Positions 1 to 7,148 are shown, counted from the stretch's first letter. The stretch is DNA of 21,040 nt from QHBQ01 sp038230695 (GCA_038230695.1 JBBRMT010000056.1:1-21040); one strand, 5' to 3'. Numbers and translations: made by a program. Notes: generated from the sequence alone by a model not told the origin.

Positions 1-722
1 CAATGACGATGCTGGCCGACTATGGCGCGGCCCGCTGGTTTCGCCTCGGCGACGGCGACCTTGCCACTCAGATTGTGCGTACCCAGCGGCTACGCGACGG
101 CCTGACCCTAACCGATGTCACCGCCGAGCTAGCGGCGGCGATCGGGGTGGCCCACCGCCTGCTGCCGATGTGCAATCAGCCGGTGGCTAGCCTGGCGCAC
201 ACCGCAACCGAGCAGTTGCGCCGTGCTGCCTACTGGTGGACCAACCAGCCGCGACCCGATATTAGCGGGGTTAGCTATGTGGGCATCGAGGCGGCGCAGA
301 TGAGCGACGAGGTGGCCCAGGCGTTGCGTGAGGCAGACGCGGTGATGATCAGCGCGGCCAATCCCATCTTTAGCATCGGCCCGATGCTTGCCCTGCCAGG
401 GATGCGCGAGTTGCTGTCCAAGCTGGGCCAGCCGCGCATCGCCATCAGCGCAGTGGTAGATGGGCAGCTTATCGAGGGTGGGGCGGAGCGCGTGCTGGCC
501 CAGCTTGGCGAAGAGGTGTCCGCTTACGGGGTGGCTCAGGTTTACGCCGGGCTGATTGATGGGCTAGTTATAGACGAACGCGATAGTGAGCAAGAAGCGG
601 CCATCCGCGCCCTGGGCATTCGCGTGCTGGTCACTAATCTTACCATGAGCGATGAGCGCGATCGGGCGGGGCTTGCGGGCAAAGCGCTGGCTTTCGCCGA
701 GGAGCTGGCAAGGAGCAAATAA
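1..722 (+). CDS. cofD: 2-phospho-L-lactate transferase CofD, 5'-truncated by the window
   Basis: CofD joins the phospholactyl (or phosphoenolpyruvyl) group to the deazaflavin Fo, a late step of coenzyme F420 synthesis in the cytoplasm. The frame is open to the window edge, so the visible ATG at base 3 is probably internal; about 240 residues are seen of a family usually a little over 300. Family signatures include the stretch WFRLGDGDLATQIVRT near visible residue 12, then LRDGLTLTDVTAEL, the LPMCNQPV segment, and the later ISAANPIFSIGPMLALPG segment, which matches the CofD core 'SNPxxSIxPIL'. The C-terminal VTNLTMSD matches the family's end motif. Presence of cofD implies F420-dependent metabolism, known in Actinobacteria and Chloroflexota. 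Identification is from family resemblance; the N-terminal part cannot be checked. Confidence 0.9.
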   Translation, partial: MTMLADYGAARWFRLGDGDLATQIVRTQRLRDGLTLTDVTAELAAAIGVAHRLLPMCNQPVASLAHTATEQLRRAAYWWTNQPRPDISGVSYVGIEAAQMSDEVAQALREADAVMISAANPIFSIGPMLALPGMRELLSKLGQPRIAISAVVDGQLIEGGAERVLAQLGEEVSAYGVAQVYAGLIDGLVIDERDSEQEAAIRALGIRVLVTNLTMSDERDRAGLAGKALAFAEELARSK

Positions 723-723
723 C

Positions 724-1023
724 GTGGGAAATCTCAAAAGGTGGCAGCAGGCGGTATTCTACCAGATCTACCCGCGCAGCTTTGCCGATGACAACGGTGA
801 TAACGATCTGCACCTGGTGTTCAATTTCCCCTTGATGCGGGCGGGGCGGCTGACCCCGGGTATTCGCGCCAACCAGACGATGCGTTTGGCGGAACTGCCG
901 CCTGGCGCATGGCCCTGTAACACGCCTGGCAACCACGACGAGTCACGCGCCTGGAGCCGATACGGTGATGGCAGCCACGATTGACCGGCTCGACTTCGCG
1001 CCATTCGAGATTTTCGTGGCTGA
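724..1023 (+). pseudogene. Remnant of a GH13 alpha-glucosidase with two internal deletions
   Basis: A GTG start sits 8 bases after AGGAG (711-715), one base after the cofD stop. The protein opens exactly like a maltase/oligo-1,6-glucosidase (WQQAVFYQIYPRSFADDNGD), then jumps to a segment that in intact enzymes lies roughly 250 residues later (LHLVFNFPLM, then LPPGAWPCNTPGNHDESR, then SRYGDGSHD), and stops at 984. The catalytic Asp nucleophile and Glu acid regions are absent; only the NHD motif of the active site remains. A second frame from about 968 (RLDFAPFEIFV) resembles the C-terminal beta domain of such enzymes, suggesting a further deletion with loss of frame. Family length is about 530 residues, here about 87. 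This is seen directly; calling it decay rather than misassembly is inference. Confidence 0.8.
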
Positions 1024-1045
1024 GTGGGGGTTAAAACGTTCAGCT

Positions 1046-1075
1046 TTGACAGCCGCTTGGGGCATATGTTAGACT
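1046..1075 (+). promoter_or_regulatory. Sigma70-type promoter for the alpha/beta hydrolase
   Basis: A perfect -35 TTGACA (1046-1051) is followed after 18 bases by TAGACT (1070-1075, 4 of 6 to consensus). It lies 72 bases upstream of the hydrolase ATG, after the GH13 remnant. Confidence 0.5.
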
Positions 1076-1146
1076 CTGGTGGTAATCTTACATCAATGCA
1101 CAAATATCCGGATATGTTGGTGGTTAGTTGTCCAAAAGGAGCGGAA

Positions 1147-2142
1147 ATGGCAAGGATGGGCAAGGTGGTAAAGGGTGCGCTGGGTATAGCTGCGGGCATT
1201 GGCGCATTGACGGCGACCAATGCGATGATTGACGCGCAGGTGGGCGAGGTAGAGAGCGTGCTGCGCGGCGAGATACGTTACTTTGCCGGGGATGAGGGCG
1301 ACATCTTCTACAAGTTGCGCGGGCCGAAAGCGGCGAACGGGCAGATTAGCGACACGGCCACGCCGGTGATGCTGCTGCATGGTATCAACGCCGCCGCTAG
1401 CAGCTACGAGATGCGCCGCGTCTTCGAGCCACTATCCACAGATTATGCCGTTTATGCCCTGGATCTGCTCGGCTTCGGGCAGAGTGATCGCCCGCCGCTG
1501 GATTATGATGCGGAGCTATACGTGCGGCTGATTACTGAGTTCGCCCGCGAGGTGATCGGAGCGGGGCGCGGCATCGTGCTGGTTGCCAGTTCGCTGACCG
1601 GCGCGTTCGCTATCGAAGCGGCAGCGCGACAACCCGAATTGTTCGGCAAGCTGGTATTGATCGGGCCAACCGGCATCCGCACTCTGCACGAGCCGCCATC
1701 CCCACCGCAGTATGCGCTCTACAGCCTGCTGAGTAGCCCCATAGTAGGTGATAGTATCTTCAACGCGCTGACCTCGAAAGCGGGCCTGAGCAGCTTCCTA
1801 AAGCGCCAGACCTACGCCAACCCTGCCGCAGTGACCGCCGATATGGTAGCCGACTACCACACCGCCGCGCACCAGGAGGGCGGCAAGTATGCGCCAGCGG
1901 CGTTCATTGGCGGGCGACTCAACCTCGATATCGCCGACTCGTTCGCCAGCCTGAAGCTGCCCATCCTGATCACCTGGGGGCGCGAGGCGGCAATCACCCC
2001 GGTCTGGCAACTGGAAGACTTCCTCGATGCCAATCCCAAAGCCGAGGGCCGCATCATCGCGGGCAGCGGGCTACTGCCCCACGACGAGCAGGCCGAGCAG
2101 TGGCTGGCAATTGTGCGCGAGTTCTTGCAGCGGGCGGGATAA
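1147..2142 (+). CDS. Alpha/beta hydrolase with N-terminal membrane anchor
   Basis: A serine hydrolase of the alpha/beta fold (substrate unknown), 331 residues. The ATG at 1147 is chosen because AAAGGAG (1135-1141) is correctly spaced before it, although the frame is open further upstream. Residues 7-24 form a hydrophobic segment, a likely signal anchor. The oxyanion-hole HG motif is at 78-79 (LLHG), the nucleophile elbow is A-S-S149-L-T, and the catalytic His is in GLLPHDEQ near residue 312. The strand where the acidic residue normally sits reads WGREAAITP; the usual second acidic residue (as in WGRDDxxxP) is Ala, so the acid is either the preceding Glu, or elsewhere. The gene has its own promoter (1046-1075) and no partner on its strand. 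Function beyond 'esterase/hydrolase-like' cannot be assigned. Confidence 0.85.
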   Translation: MARMGKVVKGALGIAAGIGALTATNAMIDAQVGEVESVLRGEIRYFAGDEGDIFYKLRGPKAANGQISDTATPVMLLHGINAAASSYEMRRVFEPLSTDYAVYALDLLGFGQSDRPPLDYDAELYVRLITEFAREVIGAGRGIVLVASSLTGAFAIEAAARQPELFGKLVLIGPTGIRTLHEPPSPPQYALYSLLSSPIVGDSIFNALTSKAGLSSFLKRQTYANPAAVTADMVADYHTAAHQEGGKYAPAAFIGGRLNLDIADSFASLKLPILITWGREAAITPVWQLEDFLDANPKAEGRIIAGSGLLPHDEQAEQWLAIVREFLQRAG

Positions 2143-2161
2143 ATCCTGCCTCTACATAGCG

Positions 2162-2199
2162 GAAAATTGCGGCGAAATTGCCAGCAAAATTGTGGATAA
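2162..2199. other. Three 12-bp near-repeats ending in a consensus DnaA box
   Basis: Three successive 12-base units share the core AAATTG (2162-2173, 2174-2185, 2186-2197). The last runs into TGTGGATAA (2191-2199), the exact complement of the DnaA consensus box TTATCCACA. Only one perfect box is seen, so this is not evidence of an origin. The box lies immediately upstream of the 2205-2233 promoter. Confidence 0.35.
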
Positions 2200-2204
2200 C
2201 CCTC

Positions 2205-2233
2205 TTGACAGAATGGTGGAACAGTGATAAGAT
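2205..2233 (+). promoter_or_regulatory. Sigma70-type promoter upstream of a short terminated transcript
   Basis: A perfect TTGACA (2205-2210), 17-base spacer and TAAGAT (2228-2233, 4 of 6). Expected transcription start is about 2240. There is no plausible coding frame before the terminator at 2274-2315. Confidence 0.55.
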
Positions 2234-2239
2234 AATATC

Positions 2240-2315
2240 ACTTCAGGCAGCAATGCTTGTAAGCGCGACAAGACCCCGGATGCTCCGCAAGGACTGTTCG
2301 GGGCTTTCGCTTTTT
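2240..2315 (+). ncRNA. Candidate small RNA of two GCAA-capped hairpins
   Basis: Between a good promoter and a strong intrinsic terminator lies about 76 bases that can fold into two stem-loops, each closed by a GCAA (GNRA-class) tetraloop: a 6-bp stem 2244-2249 with 2254-2259, and the 13-position terminator stem 2274-2286 with 2291-2303. No ribosome binding site or convincing frame is present. I do not recognise an Rfam family. An alternative reading is that the terminator simply serves the hydrolase 130 bases upstream; the dedicated promoter argues for a separate RNA. Confidence 0.45.
2274..2315 (+). terminator. Rho-independent terminator with GCAA loop
   Basis: The stem CCCCGGATGCTCC / GGACTGTTCGGGG (12 of 13 positions pair, counting G-U) has the loop GCAA (2287-2290) and is followed by CTTTCGCTTTTT (2304-2315). 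It ends the candidate small RNA and could also terminate hydrolase readthrough. Confidence 0.75.
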
Positions 2316-2334
2316 GCCGTCTTGCACAATCACT

Positions 2335-2792
2335 TCAGCCGCCCTCTGGCATCCCCGGCAAGGTGTCACCCTCTTCGCGCACGAATACAGCATTGCGGTC
2401 AGCGCCAACGTGGAACAGCCAACTATGTGTCATGACTATAACTACCTCTGACAATGACCGGGATCCTGGTTCCCATGCAGATTTGAAGGTGACATCGTAG
2501 CCCCCACCCACTATGTCAACCGCCGTGGTAAGTGTCATTGGACGGCTACATGAGGTAGGGCAAAGGTCATAGGTACTCGGCTTAACAACAGGCGCGTCGG
2601 GCCAATCAAAGATTTCTCCGCCATCGCCGATGTGATTAGTGCCACGGTAGTATATACTAGGTGGTGAAGGTATCTGATGTGCAGCATCTTTCGCTAGCTC
2701 AATTGCTTCGTCAGCACAAAGGGCGGTTGGCTATCGCAGCCCGCCACCATGAATACAATCCCCAGCGCCACAGCTACTATGATTACTTTCAT
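2335..2792 (-). pseudogene. Lipoprotein gene broken by one frameshift
   Basis: A start ATG at 2792 with GGAGG eight bases upstream begins a typical lipoprotein leader: basic residue, a hydrophobic core and the lipobox VAGC (residues 16-19), but this frame hits TAG after 32 codons. Another frame overlaps the leader frame around 2705-2730 and continues without a stop to TGA at 2335, carrying segments such as IYYRGTNHIGDGGEIFDWP, VDIVGGGYDVTF and HSWLFHVGADRNAVFV. A single one-base indel near the CCGCCCTTTG stretch (about 2715-2725) would restore one protein of about 150 residues. The mature domain is not recognised. It follows the 269-residue gene by 24 bases, so it was probably its operon partner. 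A sequencing error is an equally simple explanation. Confidence 0.6.
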
Positions 2793-2804
2793 CCACTTCG
2801 CCTC

Positions 2805-2821
2805 CGTAGTCTTTGACTACG
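2805..2821. repeat. Perfect 7-bp inverted repeat across a stop codon
   Basis: CGTAGTC-TTT-GACTACG forms a perfect hairpin that includes the TAG stop of the 269-residue gene and lies just upstream of the lipoprotein ribosome binding site. There is no U-tract; it could modulate coupling between the two genes or stabilise an mRNA end. Its role is unknown. Confidence 0.4.
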
Positions 2822-3626
2822 AGTAATAACGCCCCAGCCTCCGCATTTGTTCCAGCCAGGCAAAAAGCGCACTCACGTGCGCCCGATACCTCCCTGCTTT
2901 CTTGGTGTATAAACTCGTTGTACCTAGCACCCCTTCCACCACCGCGATCGCCCGCTCGTCGCGCAGACTGGCGGGGTCGGCGGCGGCGAGAGTGGCGAGG
3001 CTGTCGCGCAGGGGTTCGGCCTGCGTGACTACACGGGCAGGGTTTAGCGACTGGCTGGCGGAGGTGTCGGGATCGGCGCGGAGGGTGATGGTGCAGGTGG
3101 CAACGCTCTGGCGGCTGCGGCCAAACAGCCCGCTGCGCTGGGTCTCGGCGCTGAAGGTAAGCTCAAGCTGGGGGCAGAGCAGCGGCTTGCCAGGGGGCAA
3201 CGTTGGTACGTCGGTTAGGCCAGTAAGCGACAGGTTGGATTGGGCCAGGCAGGCGGTGGCAAACTGTTGCGCGGTGGCAATGTCGGTGAAGAAGAAGTGG
3301 AAGTCGCGCTGCTGGGCGGCAAACTCGTTCCAGCGGGCCTCATGCTGGTGGCGCAACTCCTCAGCCTGGCGATCCCTGGCCTCGTTGTAGAGCGCGGCGT
3401 AGCGGCGGGTATACTCATCGTCCAGCGGTTGCCACTGCGCGTGCAGCGCGGCAGGTAGCACGTGCAGGATGCTGAGGCGCAGCCAGCCGTGCGGCGGGTC
3501 GCCAGGGTCTTGCGGCAATTCCCACCACAGGCTGGTCGGGCCGTTCAGGTGCAGCAGCGGCACGCTGGGCAGGCGGGCTTGCATTTGTAACACGCCTCCG
3601 CTCAGTTCGAGATCAGTGCCAGTCAA
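2817..3626 (-). CDS. Hypothetical protein, 269 residues
   Basis: I do not recognise this protein. The start is TTG at 3626 preceded by a G-run (GGGGGGAACTC); an internal ATG at codon 15 is an alternative. The sequence has no signal peptide or membrane helix. Residues about 68-110 are charged and helix-prone (DDEYTRRYAAL through HQHEARWNEFAAQQRDFHF), followed by a Leu/Pro-rich part (LTDVPTLPPGKPLLCPQLEL), a beta-like ATCTITLRADPD segment and an Ala-rich helical C-terminus. It stops with TAG within a small inverted repeat, 24 bases before the frameshifted lipoprotein. It follows RNase J, separated by the 25-bp hairpin array. Codon pattern (strong GC third positions) matches the neighbouring genes, so it is probably real. 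Confidence 0.65.
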   Translation of the reverse strand: MTGTDLELSGGVLQMQARLPSVPLLHLNGPTSLWWELPQDPGDPPHGWLRLSILHVLPAALHAQWQPLDDEYTRRYAALYNEARDRQAEELRHQHEARWNEFAAQQRDFHFFFTDIATAQQFATACLAQSNLSLTGLTDVPTLPPGKPLLCPQLELTFSAETQRSGLFGRSRQSVATCTITLRADPDTSASQSLNPARVVTQAEPLRDSLATLAAADPASLRDERAIAVVEGVLGTTSLYTKKAGRYRAHVSALFAWLEQMRRLGRYYS

Positions 3627-3640
3627 GAGTTCCCCCCAAA

Positions 3641-3758
3641 CCCCCGCTGGGGGCTTTTTGCTTCGCTCCCCACTGGGGCTTTTTGCTTCGCTCCCCGCTG
3701 GGGGCTTTTTGCTTTCCCGCGCTGGGAGGCTTTTTGCTCTACGCTGGGGCTTTGCTTA
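3641..3758. repeat. Five-copy tandem array of terminator-like hairpin units, about 25 bp each
   Basis: Units begin near 3641, 3668, 3693, 3716 and 3740. The consensus is CCCCGCTGGGGGCTTTTTGC followed by TTCGCT, degenerating toward the RNase J end. Each unit is a short CCCC/GGGG hairpin followed on the plus strand by TTTTT, i.e. oriented to terminate transcription opposite to the flanking minus-strand genes. It is not CRISPR: there are no unique spacers and the units are contiguous. Confidence 0.75.
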
Positions 3759-3759
3759 T

Positions 3760-5475
3760 CTATACCTCGACGATAAGCGGCAGCAGCATGGGGCGACGCT
3801 TGGTCTGGGTGAAGAGCAGTTGGCTGACTGCCTCCTTGATGCGGCGGTTGAGTTGCGGCCAGTCGCCCGCAATCGCCGCCTCGCGCTCCAGCCTGACCGT
3901 GTTACGGACCACCTCGCGCACGCGGCTGAACAGTTCGTCGCTGGTTTCCGGCTCCACGAAGCCGCGACTGACAATATCCGGTTCGCCCGCCATCTCTCCC
4001 GTCTCGCTGTCAATGCTCACCGCTATGGTCAACACCCCGTCGCGGGAGAGGCTCTGGCGGTCGCGCAGCACTACGTCGCCAATGTCGCTAATCGAACCGC
4101 CATCTACGAATAGCGCCCCGGCGTGAACCGGCGCGGCAGAGGCGGCGGAGTTGGCGGTGAACTCCAGCACGCTGCCGTTGCCGCAGATAAAGATATTCTC
4201 TGCCGCGATGCCCATCTCCCCGGCCAGCTTGGCATAGGCCACCATATGGCGGCGCTCACCGTGGATCGGCACTACGTATTTGGGCCGGGTCAAGCCGATC
4301 ATCATCTTCAATTCTTCCTGGCTAGCGTGGCCGGAGACGTGGACGCGAGCCACCTGCGAGTAGTACACATCCGCACCTTGCATCAGCAGGCTGTTGATCA
4401 CGCGAATGATCGCCACCTCGTTGCCGGGGATGGGGGTGGACGAGACGATGATGGTGTCGCCGGGGATGACGTTGATGAAGCGGTTCTCCTGATTGGCGAC
4501 GCGAGTCAGCACCGAACTTGGTTCGCCCTGGCTGCCAGTGATGACCACCACTACTTTATCCAGAGTCAGTTCGCGGGCCTCGCTGATCTTGATCAGCGTC
4601 CCCTCCGGCACCTTCAGATAGCCCATCTCCACCGCCATCGCCACATTGTTCTCCATGCTGCGCCCCAGCACTGCCACCTTGCGCCCGTGTTTGTAGGCCA
4701 GGTCGAGCGCGATTTGCACGCGGGCAATCAGGCTGCCGAAGGTAGCAATGATGATGCGCCCTACCGCCTTGTTGAAGAGGCGGTCGAAAGTGGCCCGCAC
4801 CACCTGCTCCGACGGGGTCGCGCCCTCGGTTTCGGCATGAACACACTCACTAAGCAGCGCCAGCACCCCATCGTTGCCCAGGCGGGCAATCTGGCCGAAG
4901 TTGGCCTGCCAGCCATCGGTGGGAGTCAGGTCGAACTTGAAGTCACCCGTATGCACCACTGTGCCAACCGGCGTATGGATACCCAGACCGCAGCTATCGG
5001 GAATGCTGTGGACGATGTGGAAGAACTCCACCGCAAACACGCCCGCTTTGATGGGGGGGCTGCCTGCTTCGACCACGTTTAGTTTGGCGTTGTCGAGCAG
5101 CTTGTGTTCCTTCAGCTTGGTTGAAATCAGCCCGATTGCCATGCGCGTCGCGTAGATGGGCGCATCCAGTTGGGGCAATAGATAGGGTAGCGACCCGATA
5201 TGATCCTCGTGGCCGTGGGTGATGAAGATGGCGCGGATCTTATCCTTGCGCTCGGCCAGGTAGGTGATGTCGGGTAGCACCATATCCACGCCCAACATCT
5301 CATTGGTGGGGAAGCCGATGCCGCAATCCACCACGATGATGTCGTTGCCATACTCCAGCGCGGTGATGTTCTTGCCCACCTCGCCCAGCCCGCCCAGGAA
5401 GATGACGCGCAGCTTGTTGCCGGACGCAGCCGCGCCCGCGCTCCCTGCCGCATTATTCAGTTGGTTCTGAGTCAA
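3760..5475 (-). CDS. rnj: Ribonuclease J
   Basis: Metallo-beta-lactamase/beta-CASP ribonuclease (5'-3' exonuclease and endonuclease) for mRNA decay and RNA maturation. The length, 571 residues, is normal (about 555 plus an Ala/Gly/Asn-rich N-terminal tail of about 20). Metal-binding motif HGHEDH is at residues 87-92, preceded by FLGGLGEVGKN and VDCGIGFP; VVHTGDFKFD is the next metal motif; the beta-CASP region contains HVSGHAS and PKYVVPIHGE; the C-terminal domain starts after about residue 450. The usual LMSDSTN segment reads LLSECVHAETEG, a mild deviation. The start is TTG at 5475, six bases after GGGAGG (5482-5487); no ATG offers better spacing. Downstream is the tandem hairpin array; upstream are heptad repeats that each carry a -10-like TACAWT on the coding strand. 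Confidence 0.96.
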   Translation of the reverse strand: MTQNQLNNAAGSAGAAASGNKLRVIFLGGLGEVGKNITALEYGNDIIVVDCGIGFPTNEMLGVDMVLPDITYLAERKDKIRAIFITHGHEDHIGSLPYLLPQLDAPIYATRMAIGLISTKLKEHKLLDNAKLNVVEAGSPPIKAGVFAVEFFHIVHSIPDSCGLGIHTPVGTVVHTGDFKFDLTPTDGWQANFGQIARLGNDGVLALLSECVHAETEGATPSEQVVRATFDRLFNKAVGRIIIATFGSLIARVQIALDLAYKHGRKVAVLGRSMENNVAMAVEMGYLKVPEGTLIKISEARELTLDKVVVVITGSQGEPSSVLTRVANQENRFINVIPGDTIIVSSTPIPGNEVAIIRVINSLLMQGADVYYSQVARVHVSGHASQEELKMMIGLTRPKYVVPIHGERRHMVAYAKLAGEMGIAAENIFICGNGSVLEFTANSAASAAPVHAGALFVDGGSISDIGDVVLRDRQSLSRDGVLTIAVSIDSETGEMAGEPDIVSRGFVEPETSDELFSRVREVVRNTVRLEREAAIAGDWPQLNRRIKEAVSQLLFTQTKRRPMLLPLIVEV

Positions 5476-5496
5476 ACTTAACCTCCCAATATGATT

Positions 5497-5517
5497 GTAG
5501 AATGTAGAATGTAGATT
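5497..5517. repeat. Heptanucleotide tandem repeat (GTAGAAT x3)
   Basis: GTAGAAT, GTAGAAT, GTAGATT in strict 7-base register, 22 bases upstream of the RNase J start. Read on the RNase J coding strand each unit contains TACATT or TACAAT, close to a sigma70 -10 box, so the repeat may double as promoter. Confidence 0.65.
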
Positions 5518-5591
5518 GCAGGCATATGCTGACAGGCTCTACGACAACAGTGTAGGGGGTTGCGTTCGCCCTGCCTAGTTCAGCACCTTCC

Positions 5592-5906
5592 CTATGCCTG
5601 CGGGGAAGGGTTTGGTGTTTCTTCTTTCTCCCCAGCGGTGGGAGACGGCTTTGCATTCAATCGAGTGAACAAATCGCGCATCAGCAGCGGGGTGACGATG
5701 GCAATCGCCAGCAGCAACGCGGCTTGCACGATCGCGCCCAGCCAGCCCCAGCCGGCGATATTGCCCCAGCCCAATATCTGGAATACGAGCGTAATCACGG
5801 CAAACGCCTCGATGCTAATCGCGGCAGCCAGGAGGATAATCAACTCGCTGCGGCTGGGTGCGGCTTGCTCTGCGCTAATCTCCACCTGGTTATTAGTCTC
5901 TTCCAT
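5592..5906 (-). CDS. Small two-helix membrane protein
   Basis: A 104-residue protein of unknown function. The ATG at 5906 has AAGGAA upstream, overlapping the stop of the glycosylase gene that ends 10 bases earlier, so translation is probably coupled. After an acidic N-terminus (EETNN...EQAAPS) there are two hydrophobic helices, about residues 22-45 (LIILLAAAISIEAFAVITLV) and 55-75 (LGAIVQAALLLAIAIVTPLL), then a short basic segment (RDLFTRLNAK) and a Pro/Glu tail. The topology is likely both ends cytoplasmic. No enzymatic motif is visible. Its placement between a DNA repair gene and RNase J gives no firm hint of function. Confidence 0.75.
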   Translation of the reverse strand: MEETNNQVEISAEQAAPSRSELIILLAAAISIEAFAVITLVFQILGWGNIAGWGWLGAIVQAALLLAIAIVTPLLMRDLFTRLNAKPSPTAGEKEETPNPSPQA

Positions 5907-5915
5907 TTGCGTTCC

Positions 5916-7148
5916 TTAGAACAGGGTTAGCTGTCCGGCATCTTCTTCCTTCTCGCGGCGTGAGGCGGGTTTAGGCTTAGGCGGAGCGGCGGGCGGCTGC
6001 TCGTTGGGGGCAACTGGCGTTTCTGGCGCGGCCTTACGCGGGCGGCCTCGCTGCCTCTCTGCATGGTGGCTGGCTTCTACTGCGCCAGTAAGCTCCTCCC
6101 AGTCGGCATCGGGGGTTGCCTCAGCGGAGGTGGATGCGGCGCGACCACGCTTCGGCTTGGCGGCAGGTGCGGCGGCGCTAATCGCAAGATCGCTCTCCAC
6201 CACTGCACGGCGGCGCGGTTTGACCTGGGCGGGCGGATCGGCAACTGCCAATTCGGCGCTGGGAACAAGAGACTGCGCCTCGGCAACCGCAGGTGCAGCT
6301 TCCTCTGATTGCGCCGCGGCAAACGCAGGTGCGGCTTCCTCTATTATAGCACGATTACCTTCTTCGGGCGCTTGCGGTTCAGCATTGGATTCATCTGCAT
6401 TATTGTCAGGTGCAGTAGCCTGCTTGCCCCGCCTCAGCTTTGGCGCAAGGGGCGCTTCGCTGCCTGCGGCGGGCGCGGCTTCGGCCAACGCCTCGACTAC
6501 CGCCGCTGTGGCCGGGGCATCGGCTGGTAGCGGGGTGGGCGGAGGTGGCGGGTCGGCGATTAGCCCCTCAAGCAGCGCGGGCAGCTTCTTGAAGTCGGTG
6601 GTAAGCGAGTCCATCCAGGCGGGCTGGCGCAGCGCGGCGGCGGGGTGGAACATCGGCACCACGGTGAAGCCAGTACGCTGGTCGCGGTAGGGTTGGCCGT
6701 GTACCTGAGTGATCTTCGCGTCGGCCAGAAACAGATTCATCGAGTGGCGGCCCAGAGTGATGACCAGACGCGGCTGGATGATGTCAAGCTGGGCGGTCAG
6801 GTACGGGTTGCAAGTCTCGACCTCGATGGGCATAGGGTCACGGTTGTTGGGCGGGCGGCACTTGACAACGTTGGTAATGAACACCTGCTCCCGCTTGATG
6901 CCGATGCTGCCCAGCAGCTTGTCGAGCAATTGCCCGCTAGGGCCGACGAAGGGCAGCCCCTGCCGATCCTCATGCCAGCCCGGACCCTCGCCGATGATTA
7001 CGATCTCGGCAGCGGGGTTGCCGCTGCCTGGCACCGCATTGGTGCGCGACTTCCACAGCGGACACAGGGTACAGCCAGAGACCTGCGCGGCGATAGCATC
7101 AAGCTGCGCCTGCTTGCCCTTCTTCGATTTTGTGTTAGTCTCTGGCAT
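5916..7148 (-). CDS. Family 4 uracil-DNA glycosylase with long basic tail and terminal clamp-binding-like motif
   Basis: Removes uracil from DNA as the first step of base excision repair. Residues 1-200 are a complete family 4 enzyme: four iron-sulfur ligands C26, C29 (CTLC), C97 and C113; catalytic-pocket motif GEGPGWHEDRQGLPFVGPSG at 53-72; TNVVKCRPP at 92-100; and MFHPAAAL near the end of the domain. Ordinary members stop at about 200-230 residues; this one is 410. The extra half is Ala/Pro/Glu-rich with several AT-hook-like basic patches (KLRRGK, KPRRR, KPKRGRA, RGRPRK), and it ends in QLTLF, which matches the bacterial beta-clamp-binding consensus QL[SD]LF. The start ATG at 7148 has no clear Shine-Dalgarno and lies beside heptad repeats. 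Enzyme identity is firm; the tail's role is inference. Confidence 0.93.
   Translation of the reverse strand: MPETNTKSKKGKQAQLDAIAAQVSGCTLCPLWKSRTNAVPGSGNPAAEIVIIGEGPGWHEDRQGLPFVGPSGQLLDKLLGSIGIKREQVFITNVVKCRPPNNRDPMPIEVETCNPYLTAQLDIIQPRLVITLGRHSMNLFLADAKITQVHGQPYRDQRTGFTVVPMFHPAAALRQPAWMDSLTTDFKKLPALLEGLIADPPPPPTPLPADAPATAAVVEALAEAAPAAGSEAPLAPKLRRGKQATAPDNNADESNAEPQAPEEGNRAIIEEAAPAFAAAQSEEAAPAVAEAQSLVPSAELAVADPPAQVKPRRRAVVESDLAISAAAPAAKPKRGRAASTSAEATPDADWEELTGAVEASHHAERQRGRPRKAAPETPVAPNEQPPAAPPKPKPASRREKEEDAGQLTLF

Noticed and set aside
2191..2199. Replication origin suggested by the DnaA box
   Set aside because: Only one perfect box, no AT-rich unwinding region, no dnaA or dnaN nearby.
2178..2435. 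Plus-strand frame of 85 codons across the candidate small RNA
   Set aside because: It runs through promoter and terminator, lacks a ribosome binding site and has no protein-like composition.
3641..3758. Possible CRISPR array
   Set aside because: Repeats are contiguous without unique spacers, too short, and each is a terminator-like hairpin.
4123..5082. Long plus-strand open frame of 319 codons opposite RNase J
   Set aside because: Its translation is His/Gln/Asp-rich with no family resemblance and it lies antisense to a fully convincing rnj; typical shadow of a GC-rich gene.
6004..6690. Plus-strand frame of 228 codons opposite the glycosylase tail
   Set aside because: Ala/Ser/Gly low complexity mirrors the Ala/Pro-rich tail on the other strand; no ribosome binding site.
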